This document shows positions 1-5,642 of a stretch of 7,576 nt of DNA, one piece after another. The stretch is from Thermomicrobiales bacterium (GTDB lineage Bacteria > Chloroflexota > Chloroflexia > Thermomicrobiales > UBA6265). Each line of letters opens with the position of its first letter. Within the stretch, counting starts at the first letter, position 1. Made by a program: the position numbers and the translations under genes. Location of the stretch: contig JAUJLY010000127.1 in the NCBI GenBank assembly GCA_030447145.1, forward strand, positions 1-7,576, given 5' to 3'. The notes under the pieces are model-generated. The model did not search any database, was not told the origin of the DNA, and was given only the letters and a program-made list of their open reading frames with translations.

Positions 1-837
1 AAGGTTCGCGTTGTCACCGATTCCACGTCGGATATTCCCGGTTCGTTGCGAGACCAGTACGACATCACGGTCGTGCCCCTGAACGTCACGTTTGGCGGCG
101 ATACGTTCCAAGACGGGGTCGACATCACACCGCCGCAATATCTCCAGCGCCTGACGCAGGAGAAGGCTCTCCCGAAGACCTCGCAACCCCCCTCGACGAG
201 ATTTGCCTCGGTTTTCAATGATGCCATCGCCAGGGGCATGGACATCCTTTGCATCACACTTTCGTCCGAGTTGTCCGGTGCGTACAATTCCGCCCGCCTT
301 GCAGCAGAGGAATTCGACGCCGAACGCATTCGGGTTGTCGACTCGCGCTCCACCACCATGCAGCTCGGCTGGATCGTGATCGAGGCCGCCCGTGCGGTCC
401 TGAGTGGGGCCAGCCTCGACGAGGCGGCACTGCGCGCAACCGAGGCGATCGGACGCGCGAACTGCTTTGCGGTGTTGCAGACGCTGGACTACGTCTACAA
501 GGGGGGGCGCATAGGCCGTGCGTCCCACATCGTGGGATCGGCTCTGGGCATCAAACCATTATTAAACTTTGTCGACGGCATCCTCACACCGATCGAGCAG
601 GTACGGACATGGAAGAAGGCGCTTGCACGCGCAGTTGAACTGGCCGCCACGACGGGTGATCCACAGGACATCGCGGTTCTCCACAGTGACAACCTGAAGG
701 ACGCGGAGACCACTGCGGATGCTCTGCGGCAGCGCCTGCCTAACACGAACATCGTTATCGACTGGACCGGGTCCACCATCCTCACCTACGCGGGACCGGG
801 GGCTATTGGCATCCTGACGCTCGGCAAGCGTCCCTGA
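1..837 (+). CDS. DegV family (FakB-like) fatty-acid-binding protein, 5' end cut by window
   Basis: Reading frame 1 is open from base 1 and ends at TGA 835-837, giving 278 codons. It begins at K-V-R-V-V-T-D-S-T-S-D-I-P, which in this family lies only one to three residues after the initiator Met, so almost the whole protein is present. The in-frame TTG at 46 is therefore not the start. DegV/FakB proteins bind a long-chain fatty acid; with the kinase FakA they make acyl-phosphate for phospholipid synthesis. Visible family blocks (window codon numbers): TDSTSD 6-11, TSQPP 60-64 (usually TSQPS), LSSELSG 88-93, VDSRS 113-117, YKGGRIGRA 166-174, GIKPLL 183-188 and AGPGAIG 264-270. T60, S89/S90 and R170 fit the ligand-carboxylate pocket, but the usual T-H-x-G-P-G motif reads T-Y-A-G-P-G, so Tyr263 replaces the conserved His. 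recG follows after 102 nt. A fakA-like gene would be expected just upstream. The family is secure; the bound lipid is not known. Confidence 0.93.
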   Translation, partial: KVRVVTDSTSDIPGSLRDQYDITVVPLNVTFGGDTFQDGVDITPPQYLQRLTQEKALPKTSQPPSTRFASVFNDAIARGMDILCITLSSELSGAYNSARLAAEEFDAERIRVVDSRSTTMQLGWIVIEAARAVLSGASLDEAALRATEAIGRANCFAVLQTLDYVYKGGRIGRASHIVGSALGIKPLLNFVDGILTPIEQVRTWKKALARAVELAATTGDPQDIAVLHSDNLKDAETTADALRQRLPNTNIVIDWTGSTILTYAGPGAIGILTLGKRP

Positions 838-862
838 CCTTCCCCGGCGCTTCGACTAGACT
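834..862 (+). promoter_or_regulatory. possible sigma-70-type promoter for recG
   Basis: CTGACC (834-839) and TAGACT (857-862) each match the -35 and -10 consensus at 4 of 6 positions and are separated by exactly 17 nt. The -35 overlaps the degV stop. Transcription would begin near 869, placing the GC hairpin at 873-900 at the very start of the recG leader. The match is weak, and degV-recG read-through is just as possible. Confidence 0.25.
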
Positions 863-872
863 GGAACCCGTA

Positions 873-900
873 CCGCCCGTGCAGGAAGGTGCGCGGGCGG
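873..900 (+). other. GC-rich stem-loop between degV and recG
   Basis: CCGCCCGTGC (873-882) pairs with GCGCGGGCGG (891-900) over 10 base pairs including one G-U pair, around the 8-nt loop AGGAAGGT. What follows is GTCTGCC, with no T-run, so it is not a canonical intrinsic terminator. It may be a transcript-end stabiliser for degV, a pause site, or a structure in the recG leader. Confidence 0.5.
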
Positions 901-927
901 GTCTGCCTACACTAGCGCGCGTCTATC

Positions 928-932
928 GAGGA
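928..932 (+). promoter_or_regulatory. Shine-Dalgarno that fixes the TTG start of recG
   Basis: GAGGA lies 7 nt before TTG 940-942. The frame is closed upstream by TAG 913-915 and has no ATG or GTG between that stop and 940, so this is the best-supported initiation site. Confidence 0.65.
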
Positions 933-939
933 TCCGATA

Positions 940-3450
940 TTGCCCCCTTCGAGAGCTCCCCGTCTACCGTCACGACCAAACATCACCTCTCGCGTCCAGT
1001 ACCTTGAGCGCGCGATCGATGCGCTACGCCGGGTGTGGGTGGGAGGGCCCGATGTTGGTCCTGATATTGCCATCGCCGTCGATGCCCTTCGCCATCTGGC
1101 ACCCCAGATTGCCAGCACGCACGAGATTGCTGCCACCCTCGAGTCGATTATCGACACTCTCATGCATCTTTCCCGCGAGGAATCGGCACGGCGTCAGGAG
1201 ATCGAGCGCCTTGGCAAGGGTCTGCAAGCAATCAAGCCACACCTGGGACAGAACGAGGTACCGAGAGAGCTGGGCAAGCTCAACAGCGCGTTGGGAGAGA
1301 AGCGTGTAGGGCATCCCATTAGGGAACCAGCGCCGCGCCGCGTGGCGACGATTGGGCAGCGACCTCCGGACTCACTCCTCAGCGACCTGCCTGGTTTCGG
1401 CCCGAAGAAGATCAAGCCCTACGAAGAGAATCTGCAGCTCCACACGCTTGAAGACGTCCTCCGGATGATGCCACGCCGGCATATCGACTACTCCCACACC
1501 GTTCGGCTCGATGATCCGCTGGGACTCCGCGGAGAGGTTACCGTTCGGGGCAAGCTGGTAGAAATGCGGGAAATCCGGGCGGGCACTCCACGGGTGCAAG
1601 CCCGGCTCTTCGATGGGACCGGCTCACTGCGCATCACTTGGTTCAGCACCTATATCACCAGGCAACTCACTGAGGGCGACGAGATTGTCGTCAGTGGGGC
1701 CGTTATGCCTGGATACGGGGGACTGCAGATCACCAACCCCGAGTGGGAGCGCGTCGGCAGCGAGGGACTGTCTACGGGAGGGTTGATTCCAGTCTATTCG
1801 CTCACCAAGGGCGTCACGCAGAAGTCGCTTCGCAAGCTGACGCGTAATGTACTGGACGCGACGAAGAAGCAGCTTGTGGACTGGTTGGCCGACGCGCGCG
1901 AATTCTTCCCTGAGAACGTCTGGAGTGCCCTGCCTCCGCTGGACCAGATGTACGAGCATCTTCACTATCCGCCAACGCGCGAGGACTTCGAGCGGGCACG
2001 CAGGCGTCTGATGTTCGAAAACCTTTTCCTGCTCCAACTCGGTCTGGTGCAGCAGAAAAAGCGACGAAAGCAGGAGGAAGGGCGCGCGCTCTCCGTGGAA
2101 AAATCCACCCTGAACGACTTCTACTCTACCCTGCCCTTCCAACTCACAGGTGCCCAGACTCGTGCCATCGTCGAGATCCTTTCCGACATCCACAAGGACC
2201 AACCGATGACCCGGTTGCTGCAAGGAGACGTCGGTTCCGGCAAGACGGTTGTCGCGGCTACCGTAGCCCTCGTTGCTTGCGACAATCAGATGCAGAGCGC
2301 CATCATGGCCCCGACGGAATTGCTGGTGGAGCAGCATGCTGCGAGCCTGGAATCGCTTTTTGCGCCACTTCCTGATGAATCACGGCCGCGCGTTGCCTTG
2401 CTCACTGGTTCCACCCGGGCTGCCCAACGCCGCGAGATCCTCGCGGCGCTCGTTGACGGGCAGATCGATCTCCTTATCGGCACCCATGCTCTGATTCAGG
2501 ACGACGTTACTTTCCAATCGCTTGGACTCGTCGTGATCGACGAGCAACATCGTTTCGGGGTGCGGCAGCGGGGACTCCTGACGGCGAAGGCACCGGGCTT
2601 TCAGCCCCATGTCCTGTCGATGACCGCGACACCGATCCCGCGGTCGCTGAATCTGGTGCTCCATGGCGATCTGGACGTCTCGATCATTGACGAGCGACCT
2701 CCCGGACGTATTCCCATTGAGACGATCCGTTACGCCGCCCAGGATCGCGCAAACGCGTACCAGATCGTGAGGGAGGAAGTTGCACAAGGACATCAGGTCT
2801 TCGTGATCTGCCCGCTGGTCGAAGGGTCCGACATGATCGAGGCGAAGGCCGCAGTCGACGAAGCGCAGCGCCTCCATGAAGAAGTTTTCCCTGATCTTCG
2901 CGTGGATGTCCTTCACGGCAAGATGTCCGGCAAGATGAAGGACGAAGTCATGTCGCGGTTCCGGGACCGCGAATTCGACATTCTCGTCTCCACATCGGTC
3001 ATTGAGGTTGGTATCGATATCCCGAACGCCACCGTGATGATGATCGAAGGTGCTGACCGGTTCGGCTTGGCCCAGCTGCATCAATTCCGTGGCCGGGTTG
3101 GTCGCGGTGGAAACAAGAGCTACTGTCTTCTCCTCGCCGACGAGGTATCAATGGATGGAGGCGCTCGCCTGCAGACAATGGTCGCCTCGGACGATGGTTT
3201 TGTGCTCGCCGAACGCGACCTCGAGCTCCGTGGTCCCGGTGACTTCCTCGGGACCCGCCAAAGCGGTCTTCCCGAGCTGGGCTGGCTGGATCAGGGCTTC
3301 GATACACGCATCCTTGACCTTGCAAGGGAGTCCGCCGAACGACTCATTGCAGCTAGTCCGGACATCGATGTGGCGCGTTTCCAACGCCTCAAGCCGCGCC
3401 TTCAGCGCTTTTGGGCGCATCGCCAGGAGCCAGACAGCGGATTGTCGTGA
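940..3450 (+). CDS. recG: ATP-dependent DNA helicase RecG
   Basis: 836 aa from a TTG start with GAGGA 7 nt upstream. RecG is a monomeric superfamily 2 translocase that remodels stalled replication forks and branched recombination intermediates. Residues 1-145 form a mostly helical N-terminal extension that E. coli RecG (about 690 aa) lacks; Thermotoga RecG is known to have one. The wedge region starts at L-P-G-F-G-P-K-K (149-156), is followed by an OB-fold around 185-270, and then V-Y-S-L-T-K-G (285-291). The helicase core is complete: Q-L-T-G-A-Q 401-406, Walker A GDVGSGKT 429-436, motif Ia APTELLVEQH 457-466, DEQH 534-537, TATPIPRS 562-569, STSVIEVGIDIPNA 684-697 and QFRGRVGR 715-722. The C-terminal TRG element, which couples ATP hydrolysis to translocation, spans about 752-778 (L-R-G-P-G-D 763-768, R-Q-S-G-L-P 773-778). 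No catalytic residue is missing, so it should be active. The gap to degV is 102 nt and to rsmD 254 nt. Confidence 0.98.
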   Translation: MPPSRAPRLPSRPNITSRVQYLERAIDALRRVWVGGPDVGPDIAIAVDALRHLAPQIASTHEIAATLESIIDTLMHLSREESARRQEIERLGKGLQAIKPHLGQNEVPRELGKLNSALGEKRVGHPIREPAPRRVATIGQRPPDSLLSDLPGFGPKKIKPYEENLQLHTLEDVLRMMPRRHIDYSHTVRLDDPLGLRGEVTVRGKLVEMREIRAGTPRVQARLFDGTGSLRITWFSTYITRQLTEGDEIVVSGAVMPGYGGLQITNPEWERVGSEGLSTGGLIPVYSLTKGVTQKSLRKLTRNVLDATKKQLVDWLADAREFFPENVWSALPPLDQMYEHLHYPPTREDFERARRRLMFENLFLLQLGLVQQKKRRKQEEGRALSVEKSTLNDFYSTLPFQLTGAQTRAIVEILSDIHKDQPMTRLLQGDVGSGKTVVAATVALVACDNQMQSAIMAPTELLVEQHAASLESLFAPLPDESRPRVALLTGSTRAAQRREILAALVDGQIDLLIGTHALIQDDVTFQSLGLVVIDEQHRFGVRQRGLLTAKAPGFQPHVLSMTATPIPRSLNLVLHGDLDVSIIDERPPGRIPIETIRYAAQDRANAYQIVREEVAQGHQVFVICPLVEGSDMIEAKAAVDEAQRLHEEVFPDLRVDVLHGKMSGKMKDEVMSRFRDREFDILVSTSVIEVGIDIPNATVMMIEGADRFGLAQLHQFRGRVGRGGNKSYCLLLADEVSMDGGARLQTMVASDDGFVLAERDLELRGPGDFLGTRQSGLPELGWLDQGFDTRILDLARESAERLIAASPDIDVARFQRLKPRLQRFWAHRQEPDSGLS

Positions 3451-3492
3451 TCCTGTCGTGCAGGGGAATAATGCGTGTGTCGGCACAGGATC
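3449..3492 (+). repeat. 8-bp inverted repeat overlapping the recG stop
   Basis: GATCCTGT (3449-3456) is exactly complementary to ACAGGATC (3485-3492), with a 28-nt loop. The left arm begins inside the recG stop codon. No T-run follows, so it is at best a 3'-end stem for the recG transcript. An 8-bp match at this spacing can arise by chance. Confidence 0.3.
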
Positions 3493-3599
3493 AAGAGCTA
3501 TGCGGACGTAGGTTGTTGGTCACATACCTCTGCTTGACCCACGCATCTGCCGATGCAGGTACCTCGACTTCAGATGAGGGGCCAGCTGTTTTCCCTTAG
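3471..3599 (+). CDS. possible 42-codon small ORF after recG
   Basis: ATG 3471-3473 is preceded by AGGGGA (3462-3467), a strong ribosome-binding sequence but only 3 nt away. The frame runs to TAG 3597-3599 and would encode a 42-aa peptide starting M-R-V-S-A-Q-D-Q-E-L. It has a short hydrophobic patch (L-L-V-T-Y-L-C-L, about residues 15-22) followed by a Ser/Thr/Ala-rich tail, with no domain I recognise. The frame is open only by this short stretch, and the composition is not convincingly coding. It could be chance, or a leader ORF. Nothing else in this 254-nt gap looks like a gene. Confidence 0.15.
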   Translation: MRVSAQDQELCGRRLLVTYLCLTHASADAGTSTSDEGPAVFP

Positions 3600-3610
3600 G
3601 ATGCTCTGCA

Positions 3611-3655
3611 AGGGTGTACGGGCGGCTAGGAGTGGCGCCATTCCGGGCAAACCCT
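3611..3655 (+). other. nested stem-loops upstream of rsmD (possible structured leader)
   Basis: AGGGT (3611-3615) pairs with ACCCT (3651-3655). Inside lies GGAGTGGCGCCATTCC (3629-3644), self-complementary apart from one G-T pair, giving a stem closed over the GGCGCC centre. I do not recognise a known riboswitch consensus. It may be part of the rsmD-coaD 5' leader or unrelated pairing. Confidence 0.3.
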
Positions 3656-3672
3656 GTAGCATCGATGCAACA
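3655..3672. promoter_or_regulatory. 18-bp near-perfect palindrome before rsmD
   Basis: TGTaGCATC is followed directly by GATGCaACA, symmetric at all positions except one A/A pair. Its core GCATCGATGC (3659-3668) is a perfect 10-bp palindrome. It lies 32 nt before the rsmD ATG, a position where an operator could act, but no regulator is known from this window. Confidence 0.3.
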
Positions 3673-3690
3673 TCGTTTTGACCGGGGATT

Positions 3691-3696
3691 GGGGAA
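3691..3696 (+). promoter_or_regulatory. Shine-Dalgarno that fixes the rsmD start
   Basis: GGGGAA is 8 nt before ATG 3705. It favours that ATG over the in-frame TTG at 3678, which would add nine residues absent from the usual M-R-I-I-S-G N-terminus. Confidence 0.65.
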
Positions 3697-3704
3697 CAGA
3701 CGAC

Positions 3705-4298
3705 ATGCGCATCATATCGGGGTCGGCGCGCGGCCGCAGGCTGAAGGGACCGCCATCGCACGAGACCCGGCCGATGACCGACAAGATTAAGGGTGCGGTC
3801 TTCAACTCCCTCGCCTCCCTTGGCGTCGATCCCGACAGTGTGCTGGATCTCTATGCAGGAACGGGGGCCATCGGCATCGAGGCCCTCTCGCGCGGAGTCG
3901 CCCATGCGGACTTCGTGGACATGGGCCGAGAGCCGTGCGCGGTTATCCGTGACAACCTCCGGACATCCGGGTTCGACCATGCGGGTCACGTGCACCAGAT
4001 GTCCGTCGCCACGTTCATCCAGCGTGCCAACCGGACCTATGACCTAATCGTCATGGACCCGCCCTATGCAGACCCGGAGATCATCTCCACGCTGGAAAAG
4101 CTTGCAGAATCCCAATTGGTACAATCAGGGACAATCGTAGTACTTGGACATTCGCCTCGTGTCACTCCGCCGGATCAGGTCGGCTCGCTCGAAGCTCTCC
4201 GGCACCGTTGTCATGGTGATACATGCTTCTCCATCTATGAGGCAGTGGATGCTACCGAAGGGAGACCGGATAGTTCCGGTGTAGAGGAGACCCGATGA
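3705..4298 (+). CDS. rsmD: 16S rRNA (guanine(966)-N(2))-methyltransferase RsmD
   Basis: 197 aa from ATG 3705, which gives the family N-terminus M-R-I-I-S-G-x-A-R-G-R. The enzyme transfers a methyl group from S-adenosylmethionine to N2 of G966 in 16S rRNA during 30S assembly. Residues 22-33 (R-P-M-T-D-K-I-K-G-A-V-F) correspond to the conserved R-P-T-x-D-x-x-R-x-A-x-F block. The SAM-binding motif I is D-L-Y-A-G-T-G-A-I-G-I-E-A-L-S-R-G (48-64). The catalytic D-P-P-Y is at 118-121, and the C-terminal G-D-T-x-x-S-I-Y at 171-178. Length matches the usual 180-200 aa. The stop overlaps the coaD start (ATGA, 4 nt), so the two are very probably one transcript with coupled translation, a common pairing in bacteria. 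A short acidic tail after residue 183 is not part of the conserved fold. Confidence 0.95.
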   Translation: MRIISGSARGRRLKGPPSHETRPMTDKIKGAVFNSLASLGVDPDSVLDLYAGTGAIGIEALSRGVAHADFVDMGREPCAVIRDNLRTSGFDHAGHVHQMSVATFIQRANRTYDLIVMDPPYADPEIISTLEKLAESQLVQSGTIVVLGHSPRVTPPDQVGSLEALRHRCHGDTCFSIYEAVDATEGRPDSSGVEETR

Positions 4299-4828
4299 CG
4301 ATCGCAATCTATCCGGGAAGCTTTGATCCACTAACACACGGGCATCTGGATGTGGCACTTCGCGCTGCCCGGTTGTTCGAGACACTTGTCATCGCGATCT
4401 ACGAGGGATCGAACAAACCGTCGGCGATGTTCCCAATCCCGGAACGGATCACGCTTGCCCGGGAGGCCATTGCTGATTGCCAGAAGCCTTTTGCAAACCG
4501 AATCATCGTTGACAGCTTTTCCGGTCTCGCCGTAGAGTACGCGCGCACGAAGGGAGCGACCACGATTGTGCGCGGCCTGCGTGCGGTGTCCGACTTCGAG
4601 TACGAGTTCCAGTACGCACACATGAACGAGCACCTTGCGCCGGAAGTCGAGGTCGTCTCCCTCATGACGGCATCCCGCTACTCGTTCATCAGCTCCAGTT
4701 TCATCCGTGAGGTGGCAATGCTTGGCGGTTCGCTGGATGGCCTGGTTCCCTCGAACGTGGGACGAGCCTTGCACCAGCGTACCGGGCAAGTCAACACATC
4801 TCCCGTTCTAACGGCGAGTGCGATTTGA
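4295..4828 (+). CDS. coaD: phosphopantetheine adenylyltransferase CoaD
   Basis: 177 aa; the ATG overlaps the rsmD stop and is preceded by the strong site AGAGGAG (4283-4289). CoaD catalyses the fourth step of CoA synthesis: ATP plus 4'-phosphopantetheine gives dephospho-CoA and pyrophosphate. The cytidylyltransferase-type fold is shown by Y-P-G-S-F-D-P-L-T-H-G-H (6-17), containing the T/H-x-G-H nucleotide motif at 14-17. Also visible are R-G-L-R (93-96), the helix F-E-Y-E-F-Q-Y-A-H-M-N (101-111), and the second ATP motif I-S-S-S-F-I-R-E-V-A (132-141) followed by G-G and V-P. These positions match the family throughout, so it should be active. It is slightly longer than the usual 157-165 aa because of a polar tail after about residue 160. 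No alternative assignment is plausible. Confidence 0.97.
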   Translation: MTIAIYPGSFDPLTHGHLDVALRAARLFETLVIAIYEGSNKPSAMFPIPERITLAREAIADCQKPFANRIIVDSFSGLAVEYARTKGATTIVRGLRAVSDFEYEFQYAHMNEHLAPEVEVVSLMTASRYSFISSSFIREVAMLGGSLDGLVPSNVGRALHQRTGQVNTSPVLTASAI

Positions 4829-4949
4829 ACAGGGTTCATATACGGTTCGATCACAGCGGAGGCTGCCTGCGACCGCTCTCACCGGCGTCTGAGAGTACGA
4901 GCGATGTCGTTGGCAATGGCACGCGTTCTGAGCGACGAAGGACCCTGCG
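4829..4949 (+). other. coaD to coiled-coil gene gap with short inverted repeats
   Basis: The 121-nt gap has no ORF or T-run terminator. TGAAC-AGG-GTTCA (4826-4838) straddles the coaD stop. CTCTCA (4876-4881) pairs with TGAGAG (4890-4895) around an 8-nt loop. Both are short enough to be chance. A TATACG hexamer (4839-4844) resembles a -10 box but has no matching -35. AAGGA (4938-4942) serves the next gene. Confidence 0.3.
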
Positions 4950-5468
4950 ATGAATGACCGAGGTGGAACCCAATACCCGTCGGACAGTGCGGCCGACATC
5001 CTTTATCTGGTCGACCAACTCGAGGAATTGGTCAGCCTTGGAAAACGCGTGCCCATGAGCCGACGCGTCATGGTCGAGGAGGAGGATTTCCTTGCGCTTG
5101 TTGACCAGCTCCGTGTCGCTCTACCAAACGAGATCAAGCAGGCCCAGCGGGTGATCAAGGAGCGTGAGCGAGTCATTGGCGAAGCGCAGGATGAGGCCAG
5201 CCGTATCGTCCAGGGCGCCCGTGAGCGTGCCGAGAATATGGTCTCCCAGAACGTCATCATCGCGGAAGCGAGGCAGCGAGGGGAGGAGATTCTTCGCCAG
5301 GCTGAGGAGGAACAGCAGCGAACCCGCGGCGAGCTTGACGTCTTCGTGCTCCGGCAGCTTCAACTCGTGGAGGATGCCGTTCGCCGGGGCATGGCTGTAA
5401 TGGAAGATGCCGTCGAGCAGACCCTGGAAACGGTTGAAGACGCGAAGGACGCTGTCGGTCAGGAATAG
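4950..5468 (+). CDS. SepIVA/DivIVA-like coiled-coil protein (often annotated 'ATPase')
   Basis: 172 aa from ATG 4950 with AAGGA 7 nt upstream. There is no nucleotide-binding motif, signal peptide or membrane segment. The N-terminal part (about 15-60) carries I-L-Y-L-V-D-Q-L-E-E-L, then R-V-P-M-S-R-R-V (33-40), then E-D-F-L-A-L-V-D-Q-L-R-V-A-L-P (45-59). Residues 60-125 form a long charged coiled coil rich in Glu, Arg, Gln and Ala. G-E-L-D-V-F-V (127-133) starts a C-terminal helix. From memory, the V-P-M segment, the L-(I/V)-D-x-(I/L)-(K/R)-x-A-(I/L)-P block, V-S-Q-N (98-101), and the G-E/C-D-x-(Y/F)-V segment all have counterparts in mycobacterial SepIVA (Rv2927c), a septal and polar DivIVA-domain protein. 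Clostridial genes of about 160 aa next to coaD look alike. This protein lacks the long central coil of SepIVA. A cytoplasmic scaffold for division or envelope growth is inferred; the 'ATP synthase b subunit' label would be a coiled-coil artefact. Confidence 0.75.
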   Translation: MNDRGGTQYPSDSAADILYLVDQLEELVSLGKRVPMSRRVMVEEEDFLALVDQLRVALPNEIKQAQRVIKERERVIGEAQDEASRIVQGARERAENMVSQNVIIAEARQRGEEILRQAEEEQQRTRGELDVFVLRQLQLVEDAVRRGMAVMEDAVEQTLETVEDAKDAVGQE

Positions 5469-5494
5469 ACACCATCCATAAAAAGTCGATGAAC

Positions 5495-5526
5495 GGGCGG
5501 GCGCGAAGAGGCGCCCGCCCTTTTTT
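5495..5526 (+). terminator. strong intrinsic terminator
   Basis: GGGCGGGCGC (5495-5504) pairs perfectly with GCGCCCGCCC (5511-5520) over 10 bp around the loop GAAGAG, followed at once by TTTTTT (5521-5526). It lies 26 nt after the stop of the coiled-coil gene and ends that transcription unit, separating it from ppk2. The opposite side has no adjacent A-run, so it acts on the + strand only. Confidence 0.95.
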
Positions 5527-5542
5527 CTGGCTTCAGGCACGC

Positions 5543-5571
5543 TTGGTGCGTTCTGCATACCTGTGTCTATT
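5543..5571 (+). promoter_or_regulatory. weak candidate promoter for ppk2
   Basis: Because the terminator at 5495-5526 isolates ppk2, a promoter is expected in 5527-5642. The best pair I see is TTGGTG (5543-5548, 3 of 6) and TCTATT (5566-5571, 4 of 6) with 17-nt spacing. GCTTGGTG (5541-5548) is also exactly complementary to CACCAAGC (5599-5606), so the leader could fold back on the promoter region. Both are low-grade evidence. Confidence 0.22.
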
Positions 5572-5631
5572 TCACCCGGTCCTTCCCGACGTAGGCGCCA
5601 CCAAGCCCCTTGCCGGAGCCCACTCGTACAC

Positions 5632-5635
5632 GGAG
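5632..5635 (+). promoter_or_regulatory. Shine-Dalgarno that favours a TTG start for ppk2
   Basis: GGAG lies 7 nt before TTG 5643-5645. The longer in-frame TTG at 5610 has no comparable site upstream, so 5643 is the better start. Confidence 0.55.
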
Positions 5636-5642
5636 AACAGCA

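Noticed and set aside
46..837. TTG at 46 as the start of the degV-like gene
   Set aside because: The frame is open to base 1 and the codons before 46 encode the conserved TDSTSD motif, so the true start is just outside the window.
1624..2337. 237-codon open frame on the minus strand inside recG
   Set aside because: It lies wholly within the unmistakable RecG coding frame, shows no recognisable domain, and is a typical antisense shadow in GC-rich DNA. The same applies to the long minus-strand frame at 2380-3084.
3661..3669. ATCGATGCA shared with 7505-7513
   Set aside because: Shared 9-mers are expected by chance in a window this size, and the surrounding bases do not match.
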